Below are positions 48,601 to 57,919 of a stretch of 64,000 nucleotides of DNA, piece after piece. The notes below the pieces were generated by a model that saw only the letters and a list, made by a program, of their open reading frames with translations, was not told the DNA's origin and did no database searches. The DNA comes from Oceanospirillum beijerinckii DSM 7166 (GTDB taxonomy: Bacteria > Pseudomonadota > Gammaproteobacteria > Pseudomonadales > Halomonadaceae): contig NZ_AULT01000027.1 in the NCBI RefSeq assembly GCF_000422425.1, positions 24,399-88,398 of the forward strand, given 5' to 3'. Each line of letters begins with the position of its first letter. Position 1 is the first letter of the stretch. The translations under genes and the position numbers were made by a program.

Positions 48601-49611
48601 CTAGCGCCCCACATCAATGCGGGAGCCAAAATCCTTTTGAATCAGTTCGATACGTCCACCGTAATTGATCGAGTTTGTAGTTGGTGCCAGCGGCCCTAAT
48701 GCTCGAATCGAAATTTTTTCTGCCTTTAAGCCCATTTTTTCCAACGCCTGTAACAGACGCTGACCGGATTGTTCTGATCTTTCGATCAGCTCCTGATCCG
48801 AACCCACACCGTATCTATGGGTTACCAGCCAGTACTTCTGATCAGATTCATTAAGGTCTTGCACCAGCTGTTGCAGTTGCTCAAAAGCCCCCTCTTCAAA
48901 GCTACCATCCGCTGAGACCGGCAGCGCGGTCCAACCAGAGAGGCCCAGTTGCTCAAATAGATTCCGGCTATCGCCCTGACTGACTTGATCTGATGGCAGA
49001 CGATAGTGCTCTTCATAGACGTAGGTTCGGCCTGTACCTCTTTCTGTGATATAGAGGGAGATAAACTCGCTCAAACCGTTATGTTTACGCTCTACGGCCA
49101 AATAGTGCTGTTTACGGTCAATACCGTACAAGGTAGAAACATTAAAGACCTGATTGGCCCAGTGAATACTGCTACCACAGTCCCGGGCGCTGCATTCAAA
49201 CAACACTTTTATACCGGGCTGCTTCAACTGCTGCTTATAGTGCTGATAAATATCATCCGTTCCCCGGCTGGAGTGAACTCGATACAGAGTGCGATTAAGC
49301 TCACCACCAGGTAGGGTTAACCAATACTCAGGCATCGATTCTGAGTTTTTCTTCTGAATACGACCTGTTGCGATACGATGTTCCACCAGCTTATCGCTCT
49401 TACTCATCTCCACATCAGCTAAGGGGAAAGGTTCCAGCCCCACACTCGCCTGTGCAATTGCTGGCAATGCCAAGAGCGCTGAAATAAGCCCTAAAGTGGT
49501 AACCTTGACTCTCTTGAGCACTGCCTTTGCAGCAAGCCTATCTGCGGCCTTACAGGCCTGTATTGTCTGATATATTTTTGTTGTTTTCTCTGGCGAAAAA
49601 AATACAGCCAT
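48601..49611 (-). CDS. DUF4892 envelope protein
   Basis: A 336-residue protein. A hydrophobic signal-like segment (TTLGLISALLALPAIAQA, about 38-55) precedes the mature part with FPLADVEMSKSDKLVEHRIA and TLPGGELNRTLYRV, which I associate with DUF4892. The C-terminal 80 residues resemble an OmpA-like fold (SEQSGQRLLQALEKMGLKAE). The signal is unusually far from the N-terminus. A GTG at 49521 would give a normal signal peptide, so the true start may be there. Function is unknown. A similar gene lies beside two hydrolases in Pseudomonas, as it does here. Confidence 0.75.
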   Translation of the reverse strand: MAVFFSPEKTTKIYQTIQACKAADRLAAKAVLKRVKVTTLGLISALLALPAIAQASVGLEPFPLADVEMSKSDKLVEHRIATGRIQKKNSESMPEYWLTLPGGELNRTLYRVHSSRGTDDIYQHYKQQLKQPGIKVLFECSARDCGSSIHWANQVFNVSTLYGIDRKQHYLAVERKHNGLSEFISLYITERGTGRTYVYEEHYRLPSDQVSQGDSRNLFEQLGLSGWTALPVSADGSFEEGAFEQLQQLVQDLNESDQKYWLVTHRYGVGSDQELIERSEQSGQRLLQALEKMGLKAEKISIRALGPLAPTTNSINYGGRIELIQKDFGSRIDVGR

Positions 49612-49717
49612 TCGTCACACTCCCTTAAACCATTAGGTATTTGACCCACCAGAACGAAAAAAATTCGCATGATAGTCTTAGATAGACTTAATCTAACGCG
49701 CTTTATGCTAAACCAGA

Positions 49718-50590
49718 TCACTGATCCACTTGCCAGAACCGAATCAGCTCAGCCTGTACAGCCAGATAGGTTTCAGGCTCTAAATGAAAATGATGATTGC
49801 CAGGTAAACACTGATGTTGAATATTTCGAACATGGGCTGCACGGGCTTCGGTATTTTCCCTATTAACCAGAAAGCCCTGCTCTGCAGTTAACAGGCGGAC
49901 CGGTGCGGTAATCGCGTTACAAAAGGCATTGATCTGCTCTTCTGTCAGGCGTACAGGAGAAGGAATCCGCAAACGAGGGTCTGAGCGCCAATACCAGCCA
50001 TCCTCCTGCTTGATAATACCCCGCTCAGTAAGAGGTAACGCCGCTTCATAACTGATCTCACCGACACCCCGCATACGGGCTTCTGCGGCACTGTGGATAT
50101 CAGCATAACTCGGCGGCTGTTTGTAACCCATCAACTGGTACTTACTCAGTGCCTGGGTGAGTTGACCGGGAGATTCTTCTGCGGGTGTGGAGATAGGGCC
50201 TAAGCCTTCCAGTAAAGCCACACGGGCAATACGCTCCGGCACAGCACCTGCCATTAAAGTTGCAACGCCTGCTCCCATAGAGTGGCCGAGCAAGTCGACT
50301 TTTTCCCAACCCTGAGCATCCATCAATAAAGTCAGATCGATGACGTTATCCCAAATATGGTAATAGCTGCCCTGAGGGCGATGGCTGGAATGACCATGCC
50401 CCACCATATCGATAGCCCAGATATCCAGATCACACTCCAGTGCAAGCTGGGGAGCTAGTCGGGTAAAGCTGGCACAATTATCCAGCCAGCCGTGTAGTGC
50501 CAATACGGTAGTGCCGTGACCTTTGCCCCAGCGCCAGCCTGATATCGAGATGTGTTCCAGATCTATTTGGAATGGAATCGGGTCCTGCAT
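49718..50590 (-). CDS. Alpha/beta hydrolase
   Basis: A 290-residue cytoplasmic hydrolase with LHGWLDNCASF (oxyanion region), the nucleophile elbow LLGHSMGAGVATLMAG and a likely catalytic histidine in PGNHHFHLEP. The substrate is unknown; similar proteins act on esters, lactones or C-C bonds. It overlaps the upstream hydrolase gene by 28 bases, so the pair is co-translated. Confidence 0.85.
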   Translation of the reverse strand: MQDPIPFQIDLEHISISGWRWGKGHGTTVLALHGWLDNCASFTRLAPQLALECDLDIWAIDMVGHGHSSHRPQGSYYHIWDNVIDLTLLMDAQGWEKVDLLGHSMGAGVATLMAGAVPERIARVALLEGLGPISTPAEESPGQLTQALSKYQLMGYKQPPSYADIHSAAEARMRGVGEISYEAALPLTERGIIKQEDGWYWRSDPRLRIPSPVRLTEEQINAFCNAITAPVRLLTAEQGFLVNRENTEARAAHVRNIQHQCLPGNHHFHLEPETYLAVQAELIRFWQVDQ

Positions 50591-51390
50591 CGTTCAGCCT
50601 TATCAGAATGTCCATGAAGTGTTTTAATCATGGCCTGTATCTGCTGCGCTGTCGACTCTGGATATTGCAATGGAAAGAGATGTCCACCGGGTACAGACTG
50701 CCAGTAAAAACCTGACTTTATGATCCCTCTGAGTCCTGCGGGATGAATCACCGAGTCCTGCTCAGGGGTAAACACGGCAACTGGCATCTGTAATTGCGGA
50801 CCGCTGTTCCATAAATTGTCCGCCACATTACAAAAAATATCGTACTCAATTTTGGGCTGAAAGTTCAGCACCTGCTGACCCTGCTCTTTATGACTGGCGG
50901 ACTTAATATAGTCCCAGATACAGCGTTCATCCAGGTCTGAAAACAAGCGACGCTCACGCAAATAGCGATACATTGCCTGCTCATCATCCCAGCGGTCACG
51001 ACGATTACGGCTTCTGCTGGCCGGGGTAAATTTATCAATATTGCCCATACGCTTAGCCAGCTTAATCAACCAGGGGCGCAAACCACTGATATAAAGCGGT
51101 GGATCGAGCAATATCAAGCCCTTAAAGTAACCCGGCGCTTTTAATGCGGCCTGATAAAGTAACACACCACCCAAAGAGTGGCCCACGGCCCAGACCGGCT
51201 CTTCGCTTTGGTGTAATAGTGCCAGCTGCTCGTCGACCAGTGCCTGCCAATTATGATCCACCGGCCAGCGTGGATCATGACCGATATGAGAGACGCCTTG
51301 AATCTCATACGCTTGACCCAGCGCTTCCAGCAGAACCCGGTAACTTCCCAAAGGAAAACCATTGGCGTGGGCAAAATGGATCTTAGACAT
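50563..51390 (-). CDS. Alpha/beta hydrolase
   Basis: A 275-residue protein starting MSKIHFAHANGFPLGSYR. The nucleophile elbow is AVGHSLGGVLLYQ and the likely catalytic histidine is in VPGGHLFPLQYP. It differs clearly from its neighbour, so this is not a recent duplication. The ATG at 51390 has GGAG six bases upstream; a GTG four codons earlier lacks spacing. It is the first gene of a two-hydrolase operon conserved near the DUF4892 gene. Confidence 0.85.
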   Translation of the reverse strand: MSKIHFAHANGFPLGSYRVLLEALGQAYEIQGVSHIGHDPRWPVDHNWQALVDEQLALLHQSEEPVWAVGHSLGGVLLYQAALKAPGYFKGLILLDPPLYISGLRPWLIKLAKRMGNIDKFTPASRSRNRRDRWDDEQAMYRYLRERRLFSDLDERCIWDYIKSASHKEQGQQVLNFQPKIEYDIFCNVADNLWNSGPQLQMPVAVFTPEQDSVIHPAGLRGIIKSGFYWQSVPGGHLFPLQYPESTAQQIQAMIKTLHGHSDKAERCRTRFHSK

Positions 51391-51635
51391 CACTCTCTCC
51401 ACTAAACGTACGTTTGATTGGATTATGCCCGCGCAATCCAGAAACGAAAGTTTGAGATGTGAATTTAATTAATCAACTTGCAGGAAGCTGCAACTGTCAG
51501 TAGAGTGCCAGACTTTAAATCTGCTCTGCATTTGCACCTGCTAATTAATGTAGTGATCATCGTACGCTTAACTCAGGTTTAAGCCAAAGTACCGGCCACT
51601 TTTTTTTAGCCATAACCGTTATTAGTGGTAACCCT

Positions 51636-51770
51636 ATGAGTCAACAGCCTGTAGACAAATCCAACCGCCCCAGCCGCTCACCTGAGTCCCGCAAGAAGCG
51701 TAATCTGTCTTTTTTTATTACTGTAATTGCGGCCATCGCTTTTGCAGTCTGGCAGATCAATAACGGTTAA
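51636..51770 (+). CDS. 44-residue single-pass membrane microprotein
   Basis: ATG at 51636 to TAA at 51768-51770 encodes 44 residues. The first 23 are hydrophilic and basic (RSPESRKKRNL), followed by the hydrophobic helix SFFITVIAAIAFAVWQI and a short tail. The positive charge before the helix predicts an N-in, C-out topology. The ribosome site is weak. It lies 24 bases before the AEC permease on the same strand. The shape looks genuine, but I do not recognise a family, so existence is likely rather than certain. Confidence 0.6.
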   Translation: MSQQPVDKSNRPSRSPESRKKRNLSFFITVIAAIAFAVWQINNG

Positions 51771-51794
51771 CACTCCTCTAGCTGACCGGATTAT

Positions 51795-52751
51795 ATGGAT
51801 AATTTTTTTCTTTCGCTGTCTGCAACGCTGCAGGTAACGGCACCTGTTTTTATTATCGTTTTTCTAGGTGTCATTTTTCGCCGCATCAACTGGCTGGATG
51901 ACCACTTTGTCAAAATAGCTTCGGCCCTGGTGTTTAGGGTTACTCTGCCCACACTGGTCTTTCTGAACATCAGCAAAACAGATCTTAGGGAAAGCCTCGA
52001 TGTTGAGGTGTTGCTTTACGCCTCTGCTGTTACCCTGATTGGTTTTCTCTTTCTGCTCTGGCTGGCCCGGCAGATTATCAGGGAAAAGGCCGATCGCGGT
52101 GTCTTTATTCAAGGTGCATTTCGCGGTAATCAGGGCGTGATCGGTATGGCATTAGTCGCCAACCAGTTTGGTGAAGCCGGGATGCCGATGGCGTCGATCC
52201 TGCTAGGCTGCCTGATTATTATCTACAATATCCTGTCAGTCATCGCGTTAAGTATGTCGATGCCAGGGCGGGCAGAAGCCGGTTGGCGACCCATTCTGCT
52301 GGATATTGTCAAAAACCCCCTGATTCTGTCTGTGGTTGCTGCGATACCTGTGTCGCTTCTCAATATAGAGCTACCTCAGGTCGTGCTGAAAACCGGTGAA
52401 TACTTCTCTGGCGTAACACTACCGCTGGCACTGCTGTGTATCGGTGCATCGTTAAGCTTAAAAGCGTTACGGGCTTCTTCCGTGGCTTCCTGGAGCGCTA
52501 CTGTGATGAAGCTGGCAATTCTCCCCGTCATTATGACTTTTGGCGCCTGGGCACTGGGTTGGACCGGTCAAACCTTAGGCATACTGTTTCTTTACTTTGC
52601 CAGCCCCACAGCAGCGGGCAGTTTTGTGATGGTAAAAGCCATGGGAGGGAATGATAAGTTAGCTGCCAATATTGTCGCACTCACCACGGTAGGCGCGACA
52701 CTAACCATCACCTTTGGGGTCTTTATTCTGCATTGGCTGCAGTTGGTTTAA
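51795..52751 (+). CDS. AEC family permease
   Basis: A 318-residue protein with about ten membrane helices in two halves. VFIIVFLGVIFRRINWLDD at the start and GAFRGNQGVIGMALVANQFG in the middle are typical of the auxin efflux carrier family. In bacteria these move dicarboxylates or similar anions, and the substrate here is unknown. A strong bidirectional terminator follows. Confidence 0.85.
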   Translation: MDNFFLSLSATLQVTAPVFIIVFLGVIFRRINWLDDHFVKIASALVFRVTLPTLVFLNISKTDLRESLDVEVLLYASAVTLIGFLFLLWLARQIIREKADRGVFIQGAFRGNQGVIGMALVANQFGEAGMPMASILLGCLIIIYNILSVIALSMSMPGRAEAGWRPILLDIVKNPLILSVVAAIPVSLLNIELPQVVLKTGEYFSGVTLPLALLCIGASLSLKALRASSVASWSATVMKLAILPVIMTFGAWALGWTGQTLGILFLYFASPTAAGSFVMVKAMGGNDKLAANIVALTTVGATLTITFGVFILHWLQLV

Positions 52752-52820
52752 GCCTTTTCTTTTTAGGCCCAGCAGTTTCAGCGCTGCCATGTGGCAACGA
52801 TACTGATACCATAAGCTCTA

Positions 52821-52871
52821 TACCATAAAAAACGGGATATCTGTGAACCAGATATCCCGTTTTTTATGGTA
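52821..52871. terminator. Strong bidirectional terminator
   Basis: A perfect 23-bp stem (52821-52843 with 52849-52871) has a 5-base loop and A6/T6 tracts in the arms. It separates the AEC permease and the convergent esterase gene. Confidence 0.92.
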
Positions 52872-52915
52872 TTACACTTAGCACTTATTCAATTACCACT
52901 TGAATCCATAAACCG

Positions 52916-53806
52916 CTAATCTGCTTTTACCCGATACTGTAAAAACTCACCCACTTCCTTTAGTGCCTCGTCAGCCTGGGGCAGATATTTATGCAACAGG
53001 TGCCAAACATGGGGCATTTGACTCCACTTGCTTAACTGATTGATTACACCTGCTTTTTCCAGAGTTTCACTCAGATGAACCGAGTCATCTAATAGCAGCT
53101 CCTGGCGACTCACCTGAATCAGGCAAGGCGGTAAACCGGTTAAATCACCAAACAAAGGCGACAGCCCTGATTCGGACAGAGGTGTACTACCGGCATAAAC
53201 CCTGGCAAAACTCATCATCTGAGCCTTATTTAAAATCATATCCGTGGCGGTATTGGTATCCAGACTCGCCGCCTGACAGGTCAGATCGACCCAAGGCGAT
53301 AGCAATACAGAGGCTGCGGGCAATGGCATCTGTTGCTGTTTTAAGCGCTGCATCAGAGCCAGTGCTAAACCACCGCCAGCGGAATCACCGGCAATAGCGA
53401 TCTGATCCGCAGGCACACCGATATCCAGCAACCAACGATAAGCCTGCTCAGTATCATCCAAAGCACCGGGGTACTGAGTTTCCGGAGCCAAACGATAGTC
53501 AATCACCAGCACTCGGGCATTGGCCCTATAAGCAATCTGGGCAGCCAACTCTCTATGGGTATCCATCGACCCCAGCACATAACCGCCACCGTGTAGATAA
53601 AGCACATAACGACGCGGTGCATCATGCTGCCAATAGAGCAGTTCCGCCGTGACACCGTTGGCATTCTGCTCACTGACAATCAAGCCATGCGGCCGGTAAG
53701 GTCGACGCAAATTACCTTCCAGCTGCTCGCGCAACATACGGCAATATTGGTTTAAACCCTGTTGCTGGAAAAGATTCATCGCTTGTTGAAAAGGAGGAAA
53801 TATCAT
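52916..53806 (-). CDS. HSL-type carboxylesterase/lipase
   Basis: A 296-residue alpha/beta hydrolase of the hormone-sensitive-lipase family. The oxyanion motif is LHGGGYVLGS, the nucleophile is in IAGDSAGGGLALALM, and the likely acid and histidine lie in LLLDDSVHLSE and MPHVWHLLH. It probably hydrolyses short- to medium-chain esters in the cytoplasm. It follows sixA by six bases and seems to end the gpsA operon. Confidence 0.9.
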   Translation of the reverse strand: MIFPPFQQAMNLFQQQGLNQYCRMLREQLEGNLRRPYRPHGLIVSEQNANGVTAELLYWQHDAPRRYVLYLHGGGYVLGSMDTHRELAAQIAYRANARVLVIDYRLAPETQYPGALDDTEQAYRWLLDIGVPADQIAIAGDSAGGGLALALMQRLKQQQMPLPAASVLLSPWVDLTCQAASLDTNTATDMILNKAQMMSFARVYAGSTPLSESGLSPLFGDLTGLPPCLIQVSRQELLLDDSVHLSETLEKAGVINQLSKWSQMPHVWHLLHKYLPQADEALKEVGEFLQYRVKAD

Positions 53807-53812
53807 GGAGTG

Positions 53813-54283
53813 TTATACCAGGTCATCAGCATGATTCAGGGAGGTTAACTCAGCCAACCCCTTAGCCCAGACATCCGCTTCCATCACAGCCATAGAGGCC
53901 GTAGACATAGGATAATAGCCTTGATAATCACCTTTAACCAATAAGCTGATCAGTCGGCTCACCATAGGCTGGTGACTGACCAGCAACAGTGGAAAGCTGG
54001 ACTCATCCTGCTCTGATAACCATTGAATCACCGCTTCAGGTGAATCATCCGGGGTAATAATCGGCAGCGTATGCTGTTGGCTCAGCGAACAATGCTGAGC
54101 AATCTCAGTCAATGTTTGCTGCGCCCGTATATAAGGGCTGGCAAAGGCACAAGCCTGATCAAGCTCAGAATATTTTGCCTGACTCATGGCAGCCACTTGC
54201 TGATGGCCACGGGGTGTCAAACAACGTTCAAAGTCCGTTCTGGCCTGACCTGCTTCACCATGTCGAAAAATAATCAGTTTCAT
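53813..54283 (-). CDS. sixA: Phosphohistidine phosphatase SixA
   Basis: A 156-residue histidine phosphatase (E. coli 161) with the RHG signature in IIFRHGEAG and the second histidine in LLVSHQPMVS. SixA removes phosphate from Hpt-type phosphohistidines, in E. coli on ArcB and the nitrogen PTS protein. A large Hpt-containing kinase lies about 46 kb away in this window, a possible but untested substrate. Confidence 0.92.
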   Translation of the reverse strand: MKLIIFRHGEAGQARTDFERCLTPRGHQQVAAMSQAKYSELDQACAFASPYIRAQQTLTEIAQHCSLSQQHTLPIITPDDSPEAVIQWLSEQDESSFPLLLVSHQPMVSRLISLLVKGDYQGYYPMSTASMAVMEADVWAKGLAELTSLNHADDLV

Positions 54284-54306
54284 AGTACAGCCCCTCCTAC
54301 ACAGGG

Positions 54307-54615
54307 CTATTCATCAAGGCGATACGGATCACTATCCGGAGATTCACCTTCAGGCCAAGGTGCAAAAGGAAAAGGTTTATGTTCACTATTGAACGTCAGA
54401 TAACGATAGAGCTGGTAAGCATAAGCAGTTAAGTTGGCCGCTGATTGCTGCAGGAACAAATTTTTCTCACCCGTCAGGGCAATAAAAAACAGCTGGAGTA
54501 TCACACCTAATAGTATCAATAACTCTGCTATCTGATAGGCCAGGACAAAGAACAACATAAAGATGAGCCGTAACCAAAACGCTTCTGTGGCGATGCCTGC
54601 TTTTTTCTTACTCAT
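54307..54615 (-). CDS. DUF4389 membrane protein
   Basis: A 102-residue protein with two helices that form a hairpin (WLRLIFMLFFVLAYQIAELL and ILLGVILQLFFIALTGE), followed by YLTFNSEHKPFPFAPWP. This matches DUF4389, a family of unknown function found beside gpsA and sixA. Basic start, short loops. It lies 12 bases after gpsA. Confidence 0.85.
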   Translation of the reverse strand: MSKKKAGIATEAFWLRLIFMLFFVLAYQIAELLILLGVILQLFFIALTGEKNLFLQQSAANLTAYAYQLYRYLTFNSEHKPFPFAPWPEGESPDSDPYRLDE

Positions 54616-54627
54616 ACCAAACCTTTA

Positions 54628-55653
54628 TTATTCACTGCGGGGCAAAACGAATTCAACATCAGAGTTTTGCTGGCCTGTCATCAGCCCATGGATCACCTGC
54701 TGTACCGGCAGTTGATTGAACAACACCTCATACAGGCCACAGGCCAGGGGCATATAGACTTCCATCTCCATGGATTTATTACGTACCAGGCGTATGGTAT
54801 TCACACCTTCAGCCACTTGCCCCAGACTCGCCACAGCTTCATCCAGGCTTTTACCTTCGCCAATAGCATACCCAACCCTAAAGTTACGGCTTAAGGGTGA
54901 CGTACAGGTGACAATCAGGTCGCCAACACCAGATAAACCTAAAAAAGTCATAGGATTAGCGCCCATAGCTACCGCAAAGCGGCTCATCTCTGCCAAACTA
55001 CGGGTGATCAGCATACTTTTCGTATTCTCACCCACACCGAGCGCAGACGCCATGCCTGAAGCAATAGCATAAATATTTTTCAGTGCACCACCCAGTTCAA
55101 CACCAAATACATCATCACTGGCATAAACCCGAAAATATTTGCAACCCAACACCTGCTGAATCGCTTCTCGGGTTACAGCATCTTTACTAGCGACAACCGT
55201 GCCTGTCATCTGCTTTTGCGCAATCTCCTTTGCCAGATTAGGGCCACTTAGAACACCAATATGCTCACTTGGAGTATGAGCTTTCAGGATCTCAGACATC
55301 AACTGGAAGCCCTCTTCCTGAATTCCCTTAGCGGTGCTGATAAGGATCTGCTCTTTACTCAGATGCTCACGCGCCTGATCCACAACATGAGCAAATGCCT
55401 TACTGGGAATCGCAACAAAAATAATATCGGCACCCGATACGGCCTCAACTACATTAGTGGTGGCATCAACGCCTGGGTTGATCTCATAATCTGGCAGATA
55501 GCGCATATTACATCGCTGTTCATTAATCTGCCGGGCCAGGGTTTCATCCCGTAACCACTGCTTAACCGGAAAACCATTGTCTGCTGCAATACTCGCCAGC
55601 GCTGTGCCAAAACTACCACCGCCTAAAACGGTCACTGCATACTTTTTTGTCAT
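54628..55653 (-). CDS. gpsA: Glycerol-3-phosphate dehydrogenase [NAD(P)+] GpsA
   Basis: A 341-residue enzyme (E. coli 339) reducing dihydroxyacetone phosphate to glycerol 3-phosphate for phospholipid synthesis. The Rossmann loop is [12 protein letters not shown]. The catalytic lysine lies in [14 protein letters not shown], and [16 protein letters not shown] is conserved. It is the first gene of the gpsA-DUF4389-sixA-esterase run. Confidence 0.96.
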   Translation of the reverse strand: MTKKYAVTVLGGGSFGTALASIAADNGFPVKQWLRDETLARQINEQRCNMRYLPDYEINPGVDATTNVVEAVSGADIIFVAIPSKAFAHVVDQAREHLSKEQILISTAKGIQEEGFQLMSEILKAHTPSEHIGVLSGPNLAKEIAQKQMTGTVVASKDAVTREAIQQVLGCKYFRVYASDDVFGVELGGALKNIYAIASGMASALGVGENTKSMLITRSLAEMSRFAVAMGANPMTFLGLSGVGDLIVTCTSPLSRNFRVGYAIGEGKSLDEAVASLGQVAEGVNTIRLVRNKSMEMEVYMPLACGLYEVLFNQLPVQQVIHGLMTGQQNSDVEFVLPRSE

Positions 55654-55723
55654 AATTTTATTTTAACTGCCAATAAGCCAGTGTGTATTTTACCTGATAT
55701 ATCCCTGTAAATATGATGTTTAA

Positions 55724-56530
55724 TCACTCACTGTGACTCATCTGTACGACCTGAGTCACCAGCGCCTGATTCACTCGCATCATACTCTTGAGTTCCTGCA
55801 CATACGCGTTACCCCGCTCGGAGTAGTTCTGTAAAGTCTCGGCCAAAATCAAACCATTAACGACCTGGTCATTGCGCCGTAATTTCGCTCTGAGCTGACG
55901 TAATGCTTGATAGGCCGCAAAAGTATTCAAATTGCGTAAATATGCCCGCACACTCTGCTGTACAGAAACAAATTTAGCCACTTCATGACTGGCACCCTCT
56001 GTCCTGCGAGAAGGAACTAAACCGCAACCAGGAGAAAAGCACCACTGCCCAAACAGATTATTGCCCTCACGGGCAAAACGGGAACGCCCCCAGGACGATT
56101 CATTCGCAGCTTGAGCCAGCACCAGTTCTAACGGAATAGTATCTACTCTTAGTAAGAGTTCCTGATAGCGCTCCAGATCACTGCTAACATTCACTTTATA
56201 ATCAACGGCTAGCTGTTGCAGTAAAGACTGTTCTTGCGGGGTAAGATGCTCTGGCTGTAAGGCTTCTAACCAGGCTCTTTGCTGCGTAATATACTGATTT
56301 TCTACCGCAACCAACGGTTGTAAAAACGCAAAAAAACGCAGCTTTTTCTCTTTGGTTGAAGATGTGCTGGTTAATACATCCAGGCTGGCATCACTAAAAC
56401 CTGGTGCAACAGGCAACATCTTTGCCGCAGAGCTTGATACGTGTTGCTGATGGCTTTCAAGCCAGAAACCTAAAATATAAAGACACGACAATACTCCAGG
56501 TAACCAGAAGCGACCTAATATTGTTTTCAT
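55724..56530 (-). CDS. Bax-like glucosaminidase-domain protein
   Basis: A 268-residue protein. An N-terminal hydrophobic segment (about 8-23) acts as anchor or signal. The glucosaminidase domain (about 130-250) has the catalytic glutamate in AQAANESSWGRSRFA and the following NNLFGQWCFSPGCG. It resembles E. coli Bax (274), a putative periplasmic peptidoglycan or chitin-like glycan hydrolase. It starts after the terminator of the M15 peptidase gene, so it has its own promoter. Confidence 0.88.
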   Translation of the reverse strand: MKTILGRFWLPGVLSCLYILGFWLESHQQHVSSSAAKMLPVAPGFSDASLDVLTSTSSTKEKKLRFFAFLQPLVAVENQYITQQRAWLEALQPEHLTPQEQSLLQQLAVDYKVNVSSDLERYQELLLRVDTIPLELVLAQAANESSWGRSRFAREGNNLFGQWCFSPGCGLVPSRRTEGASHEVAKFVSVQQSVRAYLRNLNTFAAYQALRQLRAKLRRNDQVVNGLILAETLQNYSERGNAYVQELKSMMRVNQALVTQVVQMSHSE

Positions 56531-56551
56531 TATTTAGACTCAGATAAAGAA

Positions 56552-56580
56552 AAGGCATAACCCCCAAAGGGTTATGCCTT
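56552..56580 (-). terminator. Intrinsic terminator of the M15 peptidase gene
   Basis: AAGGCATAACCC at 56552-56563 and GGGTTATGCCTT at 56569-56580 form a 12-bp stem with a 5-base loop. The minus strand continues TTTTCTTTAT. It lies 19 bases after the peptidase stop. Confidence 0.88.
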
Positions 56581-56598
56581 GAAAAACGACAGAGGGTC

Positions 56599-57609
56599 TT
56601 AAACCACCTGAATATGCCAGGGTTCGTAACGAACCCCAAAGCGGTTATCATTGGTGTAACGAATATTGATATAACCCAGATCCTGCAGACGTTTATAAAC
56701 ATCAGACTGTGCAAAATCTTCAGTAAAGTTTTTATAGCCGTAGCCCACTTTACCTACATCGAAGTCACCGACTGCATGATAGGAATAACCAGGAGGAGCC
56801 AGGGAGCGCGATGCCTTAGACATATTACCCTCAGCCTGTACAGCTTTAGACAGGAACAGATACATCTGTTTTACCGTACTGCGGATTCCTGAGGTCAGGA
56901 AGATATCCTCCCCTACATCTTTGCGGAGTGTATCGTATAACTTCAGCGACTTACCTTTGAACAGATAGTGACCCGTTTTAGGCACCTTCACCAACTCACG
57001 GGAAGGTATCTTATCCGTTAAACCAGGCAGTACTTTTTCGCCGTAGAAACCGTATTTACCCGCATCGACAAAAAATAGCTGCTCAAGAAAATCCAGCTCA
57101 GTCTTAGTAAACTCTCCTACCTGAGAAAAGTTACGGCCATATTTTATCATTTGATCAAAGTTGATCAGATTAAAGTTACCGTGACCGATAGTTCTCTGAA
57201 CACGCCCCAAATGTTTAAGAGTACTCTGGATCAGCTTAAATTCCTGTTCAGAAACAAAGAAGTCGTCTTCAAAAACACCTTCAAAGTAGCGAATTTTCTG
57301 CATGTAATCTTTTACATGGGGATCATTTTCTGCAGCTTCAATTTCTGCTTTCAGATCTGCAACCTGCTGCTCCAGCTTCTGAGGTGCTGATACCTCAAGA
57401 TAATCTGATGCAGCCGCATGCTCCTCGACTATTTCAACGAGTTTTTCCGGTACCTTAGGTGCATTTGCTGCAACAGGTATTTGAGACGGATCAGCAGTGA
57501 CGATTGCTTTCTGCTGTTCACCCAACAACAGCTGCCGCATTACAGAGCCACTGCCCAGCGCTACGAAACCACTGATGGAAAATGCTTTCAGAATACTTCT
57601 ACGATCCAC
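56599..57609 (-). CDS. M15 family (VanY-like) D-Ala-D-Ala carboxypeptidase, probable Tat export
   Basis: A 336-residue protein. The N-terminus has a twin arginine and a hydrophobic region (DRRSILKAFSISGFVALGSG), which suggests Tat-type export. A coiled coil follows at about 60-100. The M15 domain at the C-terminus shows the zinc ligands YHAVGDFDVG (His and Asp six apart) and EPWHIQ. Unlike minimal VanY proteins it has about 170 extra N-terminal residues, likely for localisation. It should cut the terminal D-Ala of peptidoglycan stems in the periplasm. Both flanks have promoter-sized gaps. Confidence 0.85.
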   Translation of the reverse strand: MDRRSILKAFSISGFVALGSGSVMRQLLLGEQQKAIVTADPSQIPVAANAPKVPEKLVEIVEEHAAASDYLEVSAPQKLEQQVADLKAEIEAAENDPHVKDYMQKIRYFEGVFEDDFFVSEQEFKLIQSTLKHLGRVQRTIGHGNFNLINFDQMIKYGRNFSQVGEFTKTELDFLEQLFFVDAGKYGFYGEKVLPGLTDKIPSRELVKVPKTGHYLFKGKSLKLYDTLRKDVGEDIFLTSGIRSTVKQMYLFLSKAVQAEGNMSKASRSLAPPGYSYHAVGDFDVGKVGYGYKNFTEDFAQSDVYKRLQDLGYINIRYTNDNRFGVRYEPWHIQVV

Positions 57610-57919
57610 GACGGCTACCCAGAATCCGATTCATTACACAGGTAAAGCTTAAACTCTACACCCGTTTCTTACAACCAAGGCAGAGCTAAAAACTCAAAAA
57701 TTCACAGCCATGGAAGTAAAGTGCTAAATATATCTTTTAAAAACAGATTAATCCATATCAAGCTAATAAAATCAGCCCGTTTTCTGGAACAGCCGGGCCT
57801 GAAAACCAGATTGTCTACAAAGACTTCATCAATATCAAAGCACTCAACTTTTCCTTTCGCACCCTGAATATTTTACACTTTGATGTTTTCATATACCTAA
57901 TCTGAAAAAGGGACCACTG
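57610..57919. other. Intergenic region between divergent M15 peptidase and hydroxyacid dehydrogenase genes
   Basis: 310 AT-rich bases hold promoters for both genes. A weak 5-bp stem (GCCCG and CGGGC, around 57776-57800) is the only structure. I see no gene. Confidence 0.5.
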
